From the NCBI RefSeq assembly GCF_001984035.1, contig NZ_CP019449.1, positions 1,674,001-1,738,000 of the forward strand: 64,000 nucleotides of DNA. Reading direction: 5' to 3'. Of the stretch, positions 10,897-19,817 are shown one piece after another (positions within the stretch are counted from its first letter, which is position 1; the number at the start of each line of letters is the position of its first letter). A program made the position numbers and the translations under genes. Under the pieces are notes generated by a model. It worked only from the letters and a program-made list of their open reading frames with translations. It did no database searches and had not been told where the DNA came from. The stretch comes from Sphingopyxis sp. QXT-31. GTDB taxonomy: Bacteria > Pseudomonadota > Alphaproteobacteria > Sphingomonadales > Sphingomonadaceae.

Positions 10897-11313
10897 GTGA
10901 ACAAGATCCTGTGCTGCGGCGCCTGCGAGGCGCGCCTGACGTCCGCGCTGGCACTCGTGTCGAGCAAGGCGCCCGGCGTCGTTGCGCCCGAGCAGGAGCC
11001 CGGCAAGCCGCTTATCGCGCGCGGGATCGCCTTCAAGAGCTGGGAACCGATCGAACGGTCCTTTGGCAACGTTCCGTCGCTGCTCGAATTCGTCCCGCAA
11101 TATTGGCTGAACCCGGACGATCTGACCGACGCCGTGCGAATAACGCGCAACAGGGACCGGCTGGGCGGATGCTGCGGGATTGGCGGCTTGGGCGGTCCCA
11201 ATCAGATATGCCGGTGCGGCGCCGAAGTCGGCACGCTACGCACCGATTGCTGGACACCGCATTTGTTCGTCCCCGATCCGGCGAACACGAACTGGATAGA
11301 AGAAGAAGTATGA
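10897..11313 (+). CDS. Cysteine-rich protein of unknown function in the RNA-repair operon
   Basis: A 138-residue protein starting with GTG at 10897 behind a good GGGGAAAGG site. I do not recognise a named family. It has eight cysteines: Cys6, 7 and 10 in CCGAC, Cys92 and 93 in GGCCGIGG, Cys105 and 107 in ICRCGAEVGT, and Cys118 in DCWT. This suggests metal or redox chemistry, possibly one or two zinc sites, with an aromatic middle (PSLLEFVPQYWL). There is no signal peptide or membrane segment, so it is probably cytoplasmic. Its stop overlaps the start of rlaP in an ATGA, so the two are translationally coupled and should act in the same process. A role in RNA repair is inferred from context only. 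Confidence 0.85.
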   Translation: MNKILCCGACEARLTSALALVSSKAPGVVAPEQEPGKPLIARGIAFKSWEPIERSFGNVPSLLEFVPQYWLNPDDLTDAVRITRNRDRLGGCCGIGGLGGPNQICRCGAEVGTLRTDCWTPHLFVPDPANTNWIEEEV

Positions 11314-12092
11314 GTATCGAACCCGCCATCCGGCCCGAAATCGAAACCCGCCTGTCCGCCGTCGAGGCGGAGGATGGCGTGCGCCTGTTGCTCGCGATCG
11401 AATCGGGATCGCGCGCGTGGGGATTCCCCTCGCCCGACAGCGATTATGACGTACGCATTCTCTATGTCCGGCCGCGCCGCGACTATCTGGCGCTGAGCCC
11501 AGTGCGCGACGTGATCGAGCGAGTGATCGTCGACGAGATCGACCTCAACGGCTGGGACATCCGCAAGGCGCTGGGGCTGATGCTGCGCAACAATTCGGTG
11601 CTGTCCGAATGGATCGAATCGCCGATCCAGTATCGCGACGCGCACCCGGTCATTGCGCGCATGGCGGAGCTCAAGGATCGGCATTTCGATCCCAACGGCT
11701 TTGCGCTGCATTATGCCAAGCTCGGCCGGACGTCGGTCACGCGGTGGCTGCAGGCTGCGCATGAGGTTTCGGTAAAGCGCTATTTTTATGCGCTGCGCCC
11801 CGCGCTCGCGATCCGCGTGTTGCGGCGCGACCCGTCGCGCCGGCCGCCGATGCAGTTGCAGCAGTTGATGGCCGAGGCGGATTTACCGCCGTCGGCCGGC
11901 GAAGAGATCGAGCGGCTCGTCGCACTGAAAGCGAATACACGCGAGGCGGGACCAATCGCGCGCGCGCCCGAGATCGACGCGCTGATCGCCGACGAACTGG
12001 GACGCGCGGGCGAAGTGCCGGCGCGTCCGCCGAGCGAGGCGTTTGCCGCCGAGGCGAACGACCTGTTTCTGGATTTGGTAGAAGACACATGA
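11310..12092 (+). CDS. rlaP: RNA-repair nucleotidyltransferase RlaP (DNA polymerase beta superfamily)
   Basis: A 260-residue protein whose ATG at 11310 overlaps the previous stop by four bases. The N-terminus holds the nucleotidyltransferase signature ESGSRAWGFPSPDSDYDVR, with GS at 33-34 and the metal-binding Asp45/Asp47. This matches Pfam RlaP (PF10127), a family predicted from gene neighbourhoods with RtcB/RtcA to act on RNA ends. The C-terminal helical part (about 130-255) is typical of the same family. The precise reaction (nucleotide addition or end modification) is not established. It ends in an ATGA overlap with rtcA, so cysteine-rich protein, RlaP and RtcA are made from tightly coupled cistrons. 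Confidence 0.88.
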   Translation: MSIEPAIRPEIETRLSAVEAEDGVRLLLAIESGSRAWGFPSPDSDYDVRILYVRPRRDYLALSPVRDVIERVIVDEIDLNGWDIRKALGLMLRNNSVLSEWIESPIQYRDAHPVIARMAELKDRHFDPNGFALHYAKLGRTSVTRWLQAAHEVSVKRYFYALRPALAIRVLRRDPSRRPPMQLQQLMAEADLPPSAGEEIERLVALKANTREAGPIARAPEIDALIADELGRAGEVPARPPSEAFAAEANDLFLDLVEDT

Positions 12093-13105
12093 TCATCATC
12101 GACGGATCGGAAGGCGAAGGCGGGGGGCAGGTGCTGCGCTATGCCTGTGCGCTGGCGCTGCTGACCGGTCAGCCCTTCACGATCACCAACATTCGCGGCG
12201 GGCGCGAGAAGCCGGGACTCATGCGGCAGCATGTCACCGCGATCGAGGCCGCGTGCGTGATCGGCGGCGCCGAATGCAGCGGGCTCGCGGTCGGATCGAA
12301 CAGCATCGGCTTCCGCCCCGGGCGCGTGACGCCGGGCGATTATCATTTCGCGGTCGGCACTGCGGGAAGCACGGGGCTCGTCCTCCAGACGATCCTCGTG
12401 CCGCTGATGTCCGCCGACGCACCCTCCCATCTGGTGATCGAGGGCGGGACGCACGCGATGGCGGCGCCGCCGTTCGAATTCATCGAGCGCACGTTGCTGC
12501 CCGTGATCAACCGCATGGGTCCGACCGTGTCGGCGCGGCTGGTCCGCCACGGCTTTTTCCCGCGCGGCGGCGGGCGGATCGAGGTCGATATCGTGCCGGC
12601 GGCGCTCAAGCCGATCGAATGTATCGAGCGCGGCGCCGTCGGCGCTGTGGAGGCGACGGCGGTCGTCGCCGGCATCCCTTTCGACGTGGCGCAGCGCGAG
12701 CTAAAAGCGGCGCGAAAGATACTGGCCGACTGGCCGGAGGAGGCGTTCGTCACGCGCCATCTACCCGCCGACCAGGGTCCGGGCAATGCGCTGCTGGTCG
12801 AGGCGCGCTTCGACCATGTCACCGAGATCGTCTCGGCCTTCGGCAAGCTGGGCATCCCCGCCGAGCGGCTGGCGACGACGGCGGCGCGGCGCATGGCAGG
12901 CTATGTCGCGTCGTCCGCCTTTGCCGGGCCGTATCTGCAGGATCAGTTGCTACTGCCGATGGCGATCGCGGGGGGCGGCGCCTTCACCTCGGTCAAGCTC
13001 AGCGAGCACAGCACGACCGCGATGGCGCTGATCGAGCGCTTCACCGGCCGCCGATTCCGTGTGTCCGCTACGGGCGACGCCAATCTGGTCGAAGTGATCG
13101 CCTGA
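12089..13105 (+). CDS. rtcA: RNA 3'-terminal phosphate cyclase RtcA
   Basis: A 338-residue protein of normal length that converts RNA 3'-phosphates to 2',3'-cyclic phosphates with ATP, making substrates for RtcB. Family features: IDGSEGEGGGQVLRYA at the N-terminus, FPRGGGRIEVD near the middle, and the adenylated histidine in SEHSTTAM (His307, equivalent to His309 of E. coli). The ATG at 12089 overlaps the rlaP stop by four bases. Last gene of the sigma-54-controlled operon. The convergent sulfatase gene ends 12 bases further on. Confidence 0.97.
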   Translation: MIIIDGSEGEGGGQVLRYACALALLTGQPFTITNIRGGREKPGLMRQHVTAIEAACVIGGAECSGLAVGSNSIGFRPGRVTPGDYHFAVGTAGSTGLVLQTILVPLMSADAPSHLVIEGGTHAMAAPPFEFIERTLLPVINRMGPTVSARLVRHGFFPRGGGRIEVDIVPAALKPIECIERGAVGAVEATAVVAGIPFDVAQRELKAARKILADWPEEAFVTRHLPADQGPGNALLVEARFDHVTEIVSAFGKLGIPAERLATTAARRMAGYVASSAFAGPYLQDQLLLPMAIAGGGAFTSVKLSEHSTTAMALIERFTGRRFRVSATGDANLVEVIA

Positions 13106-13117
13106 CCAGCGGCCGCC

Positions 13118-14743
13118 TCAGGGGCGATAAGGTATCGCGTCGGGCAGGGTCACGCCGACCTCGCGCGCGTAGCGATCCCACGCCGCGGCTAAGGCATCGC
13201 GGCGCGCGGGCTCGGCGAGCGAGAGGTCGCGCGTCTCGCCGGGATCGCGCGCGAGGTCGAACAGCCGCCATTGCCCGTCGCCGATGTCGGTGAGCTTCCA
13301 GTCGCCCTGCCGCCACGCGCGCGAGCCGAAAAGCTCGGCGCCGAAACCGTCGCGCGCGCGATAGACGCGCGCGGCCGGGTTGCGGAGCCAGGCCAGCCAG
13401 GAGCGGCCGGTGATCGGCTTGACCGCCCTGCCCCCGACATCGGTCGCCGCAGCGTCCACACCCGCAAGGCCGAGCAAGGTCGGCGCGACGTCGGCGACCG
13501 ACAGGAACTGCGTCTCGGCCCCTTCGCGCCGCGGGATGCCTTCGCCGCTGATGAAGGCGACCGCGCGCGTGCCGCCTTCGCTCTGATAGCCCTTGGCCAG
13601 CCATGACGGCGCGGTCGCGGCCTGTGCCCAGCCGGCGCCATAGGTGATATATGAGCTGGCCGCGCCGCGGTTGGTGTACGCGTTGTCGGCGCCCTTGATC
13701 CGCGCGGCGAGCATTTCGGCGCCGGTGGTTTCGATATCGAGCGCCTCGGCACCATTGTCGGCGAGGAAGAGGATAACGGTCTTGTCTAGTTCGCCCGACG
13801 CGCGCAGCGCTTCGACGATGCGGCCGACATTCCGGTCCATGCGATCCACCATCGCGGCATAGATTTCCATGTTGCGCGCGGCAGTGCGCTGCTGGTCGGC
13901 GGTCAAAGAGTCCCAGCTTCCGTCGCGGTTGCGCGGGGTGTGCGGGACGACGCCGGGCGCGAGGATGCCAAGCTCGCGCTGGCGGGCGAGGCGGCGCTCG
14001 CGCAGTGCGTCGAAACCGTCGTCGTAGCGCCCCTCGTAGCGCGCGATGTCCTCGGGATGCGCCTGCAGCGGCCAGTGCGGCGCGGTGAAGGCGAGATAGG
14101 CGAAGAAGGGCTGCTGTGCCCCCTCCGCTTCGCGCTCGCCCAGGAAGTCGATCAACCGCGTCGCGAAATAGTCGCTCGAATAGAAATCCGTGGGCAGCTC
14201 GGTCAGCAGATTGCCTTGCTCAGTGTAGGTAGCCGTGGTGCCGACGTCGGTACCGAAATGATTGTGCCCGCCCTGCAGCAAAGCGAAGCTGCGCTGGAAG
14301 CCGCGCGCATGCGGGTCCTGCTCGGGGGTCAGGCCGAGGTGCCATTTGCCCGAGAAGAGCGTGGCGTAACCACCCGCCGTCAGCCGCTCGGCAAGCGTCG
14401 CGACGTCGGCGCGCAAATAGCCCTCATAGCCCGGCTTGTCCTTCTGGTTCGGGCGGATCATCTCGGCCATCGTGCCGAGGCCCGCGACATGATTGTCGGT
14501 GCCCGACAGCAGCATCGAGCGCGTCGGCGAACAGGTCGGCGCGGTATGAAAACCCGCGAGGCGCACGCCCGCGAGCGCCAGCTTGTCGAGATGCGGCGTA
14601 TTTATCTCGCCCCCGAAGGCGCCGAGGTCCGAATAGCCTAGGTCGTCGGCGACGATGACCAGGAAATTGGGCCGCTTGTCCTTCGCCTGCGCGGGCACGG
14701 CGGCGATCAGCAGAAGGAGGAGCAGCGAGGCGAGAGGCTTCAT
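13118..14743 (-). CDS. Sulfatase (formylglycine-dependent arylsulfatase family), secreted
   Basis: About 541 residues. The ATG at 14743 is preferred because AGGA lies eight bases upstream; the ATG at 14752 adds three residues. A signal peptide (LLLLLLIAAVPAQA) sends it to the periplasm. The sulfatase core shows the metal-binding VADDLGYSD, the CSPTRSMLLSG motif whose cysteine (74, counted from the longer start) becomes formylglycine, GKWHLG, and LADNGAE near residue 330. It hydrolyses an organic sulfate ester. It heads toward a TauD-like dioxygenase, a transporter and a TonB receptor on the same strand, so a sulfated organic nutrient used as sulfur source is likely. A formylglycine-generating or anaerobic maturase is not in the window. 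Confidence 0.92.
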   Translation of the reverse strand: MKPLASLLLLLLIAAVPAQAKDKRPNFLVIVADDLGYSDLGAFGGEINTPHLDKLALAGVRLAGFHTAPTCSPTRSMLLSGTDNHVAGLGTMAEMIRPNQKDKPGYEGYLRADVATLAERLTAGGYATLFSGKWHLGLTPEQDPHARGFQRSFALLQGGHNHFGTDVGTTATYTEQGNLLTELPTDFYSSDYFATRLIDFLGEREAEGAQQPFFAYLAFTAPHWPLQAHPEDIARYEGRYDDGFDALRERRLARQRELGILAPGVVPHTPRNRDGSWDSLTADQQRTAARNMEIYAAMVDRMDRNVGRIVEALRASGELDKTVILFLADNGAEALDIETTGAEMLAARIKGADNAYTNRGAASSYITYGAGWAQAATAPSWLAKGYQSEGGTRAVAFISGEGIPRREGAETQFLSVADVAPTLLGLAGVDAAATDVGGRAVKPITGRSWLAWLRNPAARVYRARDGFGAELFGSRAWRQGDWKLTDIGDGQWRLFDLARDPGETRDLSLAEPARRDALAAAWDRYAREVGVTLPDAIPYRP

Positions 14744-14872
14744 TCGGGACATCCTGTCATCAAAGGGGCGGCGCGCCGCGGGCGAATGGAACCCGGGCGC
14801 GCCGCAGTCGGGACCGGCGCAGTCAGAGGAAGGGAGGTCGGAGGCCGGTCCGGGGCTGGTCAGGTGCGCAGG

Positions 14873-15826
14873 TCAGGCGGGTTCGTACTGAACCGCCTTT
14901 TCCTGCCGCACGGTCTTGCTGCGGCGGCCGTCGATCGCGACGGGCGCCTCGCCGTGGATCGTCGCGCGGCGCAGCGTCCGGCGCTGGAGACCGAAGTCGG
15001 CGGTCGCGCGGTGCTGCGTCGCCTGATTGTCCCAGATCGCGACGTCGCCTTCCTTCCAGCGCCAGCGCACGACATTTTCGGGCTTGGTGATATGCTCCTG
15101 CAGCGTCTGGAACAGCCGCGCGCTGTCGACCTGGTTCAGCCCGACGAACTGCTTGACGAAATGGCCGAGGAGCAGACTGCGCTGGCCGCTGACCGGATGG
15201 ACGCGGACAACCGGATGCTCGGTCTCGTACACCGTCGAGGCGAAGACATTGCGGTGCTCCTTGATCCGCCTGGCCGCGCTTTCGGCGTCGGGCGCGGACT
15301 GCAGGATCGAGGCGTAATCGTAGAGGTTGGTGTGCGTCGCCCAGAGATTGTTCACGAGCTGGCGCAGCACCTCGGGCAGGCCCTCATAGGCGGTCTCGCC
15401 ATTCGCCCATTGCGTATCGCCGCCCGCTTCGGGAATGGTGATCGCGCGCAGGATCGACGCCTTGGGATAGGCGTCGACGAAGGTCACGTCGGTGTGCCAG
15501 CTCGACGCCGCATAGCCTTCGCGGCTGTCGAGCTCGAGCAGGTAGCGCGATCCTTCCGCGACGGGCACCGTCGGGTGCGCAACCGGATCGCCGAGCAGCG
15601 CGGCGAAATCCTCATGCTCCTTGTCGGTCAGATGCTGCTGATCGCGGAAGAAGAGCACCTTGTGCCGCACCAGCGCGGCCTCGATCGCCTGCACCACCGG
15701 TGCCGGCAGGTCGCCCGACAATTCGATGCCATGGACGATCGCGCCGATCGTGCCGGTGACCGGGGTGATGTCGAGCGGGATATTCCTGTCGCGGGCATTG
15801 GCATAGCTGTTGTGAAGGTCGGTCAT
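14873..15826 (-). CDS. TauD/AtsK-type Fe(II)/2-oxoglutarate dioxygenase (alkyl sulfatase-like)
   Basis: A 317-residue protein with an AAAGGAG site before the ATG at 15826. The TauD fold is evident: SSWHTDVTF supplies the HxD iron ligands, NQATQHRA the distal histidine, and RRTLRRATIHG the 2-oxoglutarate-binding arginine. Members such as TauD and AtsK cleave sulfonates or alkyl sulfates oxidatively to release sulfite or sulfate. The next-door secreted sulfatase and TonB receptor support a sulfate-ester or sulfonate scavenging role. The exact substrate cannot be read from sequence. Confidence 0.92.
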   Translation of the reverse strand: MTDLHNSYANARDRNIPLDITPVTGTIGAIVHGIELSGDLPAPVVQAIEAALVRHKVLFFRDQQHLTDKEHEDFAALLGDPVAHPTVPVAEGSRYLLELDSREGYAASSWHTDVTFVDAYPKASILRAITIPEAGGDTQWANGETAYEGLPEVLRQLVNNLWATHTNLYDYASILQSAPDAESAARRIKEHRNVFASTVYETEHPVVRVHPVSGQRSLLLGHFVKQFVGLNQVDSARLFQTLQEHITKPENVVRWRWKEGDVAIWDNQATQHRATADFGLQRRTLRRATIHGEAPVAIDGRRSKTVRQEKAVQYEPA

Positions 15827-15862
15827 GTCAGTCTCCTTTGGGGTTATGGTTGGCGGCGGGGG

Positions 15863-17212
15863 TTATTCGGCGAAGGCGTAATCGGGCGGTCCCGGATCGA
15901 GCTGTCGGCGAATTTCGGCGTGCGCCGCCTCGTCGAGCGGGAAGCGCGCGATGAGGGCGGCGGACAAGGCGTGGGCGATGGCGGGGCCAAGCCCGAAGAC
16001 GAGGAGGAGCCCTTTCAGCGCCTCGGGGCTGTTGACGCCCTTCGGGTCGAAACCGAGCCAGGCGACAAGCGGCAGCGCGATCCCGACCGCGACTGCGGTG
16101 GCGGTCTTTCCGGCGAGGCTGAACACCGAATAATAGAGCCCGGTGCGGTCCTCGCCGCTGTCGAGGCGGTGCTTGTCGGCGACGTCGGCGACGATCGCTC
16201 GGAGCATGAGATTTCCCGATCCCTGCGCCAAGCCCTGCGCCAGCGTCAGCGCGAGGAGTAGCCCGAAGGTGTCGGGGGTGACGAGCAACAGCGACAGGTT
16301 GATCGCGACCTGCACCAGCTCGCCCGCGACCGCGGTGCGATGCTTGCCATAGCGGCGCCCGATCTTGAGCCAGATCGGCCCGGCGAAGACACCGAAGACG
16401 AACTGGAAGAGGAAAAGCCCGCCGGCCCATTCGGGGCGGCCCATGTAGAAGGTCACGAAAAAGACGATCAATGAGCCGCGAATGGTCTGCGCCAGCGTCA
16501 CCGCGAAATCGGAAGCAAGGACGCGGAGCAGCAGCGGCTCGCCGGCGATCGCACGGAAGACTTCACGCAGGCTCGGCTTGCTCGCGGGGAGCAGCGGCAG
16601 CGGCGGTTCCTTGAGCGCGGTCAGCGTCAGGACCAGCGCGGGCACGATCGTCACCAGCACCAGCCCGCCCATCAGCGTCAGTTGCAGCCGCCCGTCGCCG
16701 GGGCGCAGCTGGTCGGCGATGGTCGGCAGTACCAGAGTGAGCAGCAGCGCCGCCGCGGCCACAACTTGCTGATAGGTCGCGATGCGCGTGCGCTCGTGAT
16801 AGTCGCCCGACACCTCGCCCGACCACGCCTGGAACGGGATCTGCACCGCGGTCCAGCCGAGATAGAGGAAAAAGAGCACCACCCCAAGCGACAGCGGCGT
16901 CACTCCGAAGGGCGGGAAAAAGAGGAAGATCGCGGCGACGGCGAAGATCACCCCGCCCGCCGCAATCCACGGCTTGCGCCGGCCGTGGCGGCTGCGCGTC
17001 GCGTCGCTGAGCGATCCCATAAGCGGGTCGGCGATCGCGTCCCACAGCCGCCCGAGCAGGAAGATCACGCCGATGACGGTCAGCGACAGGCCATAATCGC
17101 GCGCATAGATGGCGGGCAGGTAAACGCCGAGCGGCAGCCCCGCGGCGGCGAGCGGGACGGCGACCGCCGAAAAGCGGATCAGCTGGCCCGAAGTGGCGGG
17201 CGCCGCGCTCAC
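15863..17212 (-). CDS. MFS transporter, glycoside-pentoside-hexuronide (GPH)-like
   Basis: A 449-residue, 12-helix membrane protein of the MFS_2/GPH branch, with the characteristic LGRLWDAIADPLMGSLSDATRSRHGRRKPW loop between helices 2 and 3 (about residues 50-80). The GTG start at 17212 overlaps the TonB receptor stop (GTGA), so the two are translationally coupled. It is expected to carry the released organic compound, perhaps a sulfated sugar or glycoside, from periplasm to cytoplasm by cation symport. Confidence 0.88.
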   Translation of the reverse strand: MSAAPATSGQLIRFSAVAVPLAAAGLPLGVYLPAIYARDYGLSLTVIGVIFLLGRLWDAIADPLMGSLSDATRSRHGRRKPWIAAGGVIFAVAAIFLFFPPFGVTPLSLGVVLFFLYLGWTAVQIPFQAWSGEVSGDYHERTRIATYQQVVAAAALLLTLVLPTIADQLRPGDGRLQLTLMGGLVLVTIVPALVLTLTALKEPPLPLLPASKPSLREVFRAIAGEPLLLRVLASDFAVTLAQTIRGSLIVFFVTFYMGRPEWAGGLFLFQFVFGVFAGPIWLKIGRRYGKHRTAVAGELVQVAINLSLLLVTPDTFGLLLALTLAQGLAQGSGNLMLRAIVADVADKHRLDSGEDRTGLYYSVFSLAGKTATAVAVGIALPLVAWLGFDPKGVNSPEALKGLLLVFGLGPAIAHALSAALIARFPLDEAAHAEIRRQLDPGPPDYAFAE

Positions 17213-19638
17213 AGCTTGGTCCTCAGCGTGACGCCAAGCGTCCGCGGCTCGCCGATCAACGCGGTGACAATACCCGTCACGGCGGGTGACAGCGTCTGGA
17301 AATAATCCTTGTCGAGCAGGTTTCGCGCCCAGATCGACAGATCGAACAGGCCATCGTCGGTCTTAATGCCAATGCGCGCATTGGCGAGACCATAGGCGGG
17401 AACGTCGGCGTAAATGCTGTTGCTCGACGAGGTATTGAACGACGAGCGGTGCGAATAGTCGCCATGGGCATAGACCGACAGGTCGCGCCCGCCGAGCGCG
17501 CCGAGCGGTGCCGACACGTCGCCGCCGAGCGTATAGGTGAATTTCGGCACACCCGGCAGCTGCTCGCCGGTCAGGTCCTGCACCGCGACCGTGCCCGGAA
17601 CCTGCCGTTCGGGCGCCTGCGGCGCATTGGGATAATCGCTGTAGGTCGTGTCGGCATAGGCGACCGAGGCATAGAAGCTTGCCCGCTCGCTCGGCGCGAA
17701 GCTCAGATCGCCCTCGACGCCGCGCGAGCGTACGCCGGGGATGTTCGCGATATATTGGCGGACGTTCACCGTACTCGCGATCTGCTCGGTGATCGCGGTC
17801 TGATAGTCGCTGATCTCGGTCCAAAAGCCCGCGACATTCAGCGTGACCCGCCGGTCCAGCCACTGCGACTTGATGCCGAGTTCATAGCTGTCGACCTTTT
17901 CCGGCGCCACATCGGGCAGAATCCCCGCGGGCAGGTTGGTGAGGTTGAGCCCCCCCGACTTGTTGCCCCGCGAATAGGTTGCATAGGCGAGCGCGTCGTC
18001 GCTGAACTGCCATGAGAGCGTCGCGAGCCCCGACAGGCTGTCGTCGCTGAAGCGCGTCGAATAGCTGGTCACCGGGTTGAACTGCGCGCGCACCGCCGCA
18101 GCCTGCGCCGCGAGCGCGGGCGTCAGGGTCGACAGGTCGATGCCCGCGACGTGGACCTGGTTGAACGACCCGCTCTTCTTCTCATGCGTGTAGCGCAGCC
18201 CCGCGGTGAGCGTCAGCCGGTCGGCGAATTTCCAGTCGAGCTGCCCGAACAAGGCATAGCTTCTGGTGCGCGGGTCCGATGTCGAATTGGCCTCGAACCC
18301 GTCGAGCGCGGCCTGCCACGCCGCGAGCGGGATCGGCGAGGCCGGCGGCCGATTCCACAGCGCCGCGGCCGGGCCATAGGCGCTCTTGCCGTAACCGCGG
18401 ATCACCTGCCAGAAATAATAGGCGCCAACGACATAATCGACCGGCCCGCCACTGTCCGACGCGAGGCGGATTTCCTGGGTGAACTGGCGCTGGCGGTTCG
18501 CCTGCTGCGCCTTGGTCACGATCGGCAAGGCTGTCGAATCGCCGTCGTTCGCGGGGTTCCAGTCCCACCAGCGATAGGCGGTGATCGAGGTCAGCTTGGC
18601 GCCGCCGAGGGTCCAGTCGATCTGCCCCGACACGCCATAACCGTCCATGTTCGACTGATAATGACCGTCGGCCTCCCCGCGCCGCGCGAAGGGATCGATC
18701 GTCGGGAACGAGTAAGTGGGAAAGCGCGCGGCGCGCTGGGCAAAATTGTTCGGGATGACCGCGCCATTGGCATAGGTGCCGAAATAGTCGGCGAAGATGT
18801 TGAGGACGTGGTTCTGCTTCTGGCGCGAGAAATCCCCGATGATGCGAAACTCCAGATCGGCAGACGGTGTGAAGAGCAATTGCCCGCGCACGCTCCAGTT
18901 CGAATAATCCTGCGCGCGCTCGTTCTGCGTCACATTGTAGAGGAAACCGCGCCGCTCAGTGACCGCACCGCTCATCCGCACCGCGATCAGATCGTCGACG
19001 AGCCCCGCCGAGGCCGATCCGCGCAACTGGTAATAGCCATAGTCGCCGACGCTCGCCTCGCCCGAAAATTCGGGGTCGAAGCTTGGTTTGTGCGAGGTGA
19101 TGTTGATCGCGCCCGACGTGGTGTTCTTGCCGAACAAGGTCCCCTGCGGTCCGCGCAGCACCTCGATCTGCTGCAGATCGACCAGGTCGAACTGCGTCTG
19201 CCCGACGCGGCCGTAATAGACATTGTCGATATAGAAACCGACGCCATTCTCCAGCCCGTCGTTGGTCAGCGCGACATTGCTGCCGAGCCCGCGGATGTTG
19301 ATGTTGGTGTTGCGCGGGTTGAAGCTGAATACCTGCAGGCTTGGCACGATTTGCTGAATCTGGGTCAGCGTATAATTGCCAGTCGCCTCCAGCGTTTCGG
19401 CCCCGACCACCGACAGCGCGATCGGCACGTCCTGCGCGCTTTCGTCGCGGCGACGCGCCGACACGATGATTTCGGAGCCGTCATAGCCGTCGCCGGCGGC
19501 CTCTGCCGCGGAGGCAGCCTCCGCGGTGGCGGCCGCATCGACGGCAACCGCTTCCGTAGCCCAGGCGGGCGCTGCCGGAACCAGCAGCGCCGCGCCGAGC
19601 AAAAGCTTCAAACGATGATCGGGAGAGAATTTCGACAT
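17209..19638 (-). CDS. TonB-dependent outer-membrane receptor
   Basis: An 809-residue receptor from the ATG at 19638 (GGGGAAAT site). A signal peptide ends around ATEA. A plug domain follows (SEIIVSARRRDESAQDVPIALSV, then NINIRGLG and GTLFGKNTTSGAINI), then a beta-barrel ending with the family's typical RTLGVTLRTKL. The Sphingomonas-type 'RRRDESAQDVPIA' TonB box region groups it with receptors for small hydrophobic or aromatic compounds. It is first of the clear genes in the sulfatase operon, coupled to the MFS gene by a 4-base overlap. A 59-codon frame ends exactly on its start (TAATG). Confidence 0.93.
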   Translation of the reverse strand: MSKFSPDHRLKLLLGAALLVPAAPAWATEAVAVDAAATAEAASAAEAAGDGYDGSEIIVSARRRDESAQDVPIALSVVGAETLEATGNYTLTQIQQIVPSLQVFSFNPRNTNINIRGLGSNVALTNDGLENGVGFYIDNVYYGRVGQTQFDLVDLQQIEVLRGPQGTLFGKNTTSGAINITSHKPSFDPEFSGEASVGDYGYYQLRGSASAGLVDDLIAVRMSGAVTERRGFLYNVTQNERAQDYSNWSVRGQLLFTPSADLEFRIIGDFSRQKQNHVLNIFADYFGTYANGAVIPNNFAQRAARFPTYSFPTIDPFARRGEADGHYQSNMDGYGVSGQIDWTLGGAKLTSITAYRWWDWNPANDGDSTALPIVTKAQQANRQRQFTQEIRLASDSGGPVDYVVGAYYFWQVIRGYGKSAYGPAAALWNRPPASPIPLAAWQAALDGFEANSTSDPRTRSYALFGQLDWKFADRLTLTAGLRYTHEKKSGSFNQVHVAGIDLSTLTPALAAQAAAVRAQFNPVTSYSTRFSDDSLSGLATLSWQFSDDALAYATYSRGNKSGGLNLTNLPAGILPDVAPEKVDSYELGIKSQWLDRRVTLNVAGFWTEISDYQTAITEQIASTVNVRQYIANIPGVRSRGVEGDLSFAPSERASFYASVAYADTTYSDYPNAPQAPERQVPGTVAVQDLTGEQLPGVPKFTYTLGGDVSAPLGALGGRDLSVYAHGDYSHRSSFNTSSSNSIYADVPAYGLANARIGIKTDDGLFDLSIWARNLLDKDYFQTLSPAVTGIVTALIGEPRTLGVTLRTKL

Positions 19639-19817
19639 TATGATATTTCCCCGGGCCGCAGCGCAGCCCCTTTTTTGATGTGATGGATGGTGGCGCGGGG
19701 CGCCGCGCCGGACCGGGCTGCCGCCGGCTCGCGGCCCCACAGCGCTCGGGCGGCGCTGCGCAGGGACGCGGGATAGCGGGCCAGATCCGACAGGTCGGAC
19801 TGGGTCAATATGGGCAT
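19638..19817 (-). CDS. Possible 59-residue peptide coupled to the TonB receptor
   Basis: A small frame starts at the ATG at 19817, five bases after a CAGGTGA site, and ends in a TAA that shares its last A with the receptor ATG (TAATG). The product (MPILTQSDLSDLARYPASLR...) has no signal peptide, membrane segment or known domain. The SD-like site and the precise stop/start fusion argue that it is translated, perhaps as a leader controlling receptor synthesis. Length and the lack of a recognised family keep this tentative. Confidence 0.42.
   Translation of the reverse strand: MPILTQSDLSDLARYPASLRSAARALWGREPAAARSGAAPRATIHHIKKGAALRPGEIS

Noticed and set aside
13100..13125. Possible terminator between rtcA and the sulfatase gene
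   Set aside because: Only a 5-bp stem around a GC-rich loop and no T-run; too weak to call.
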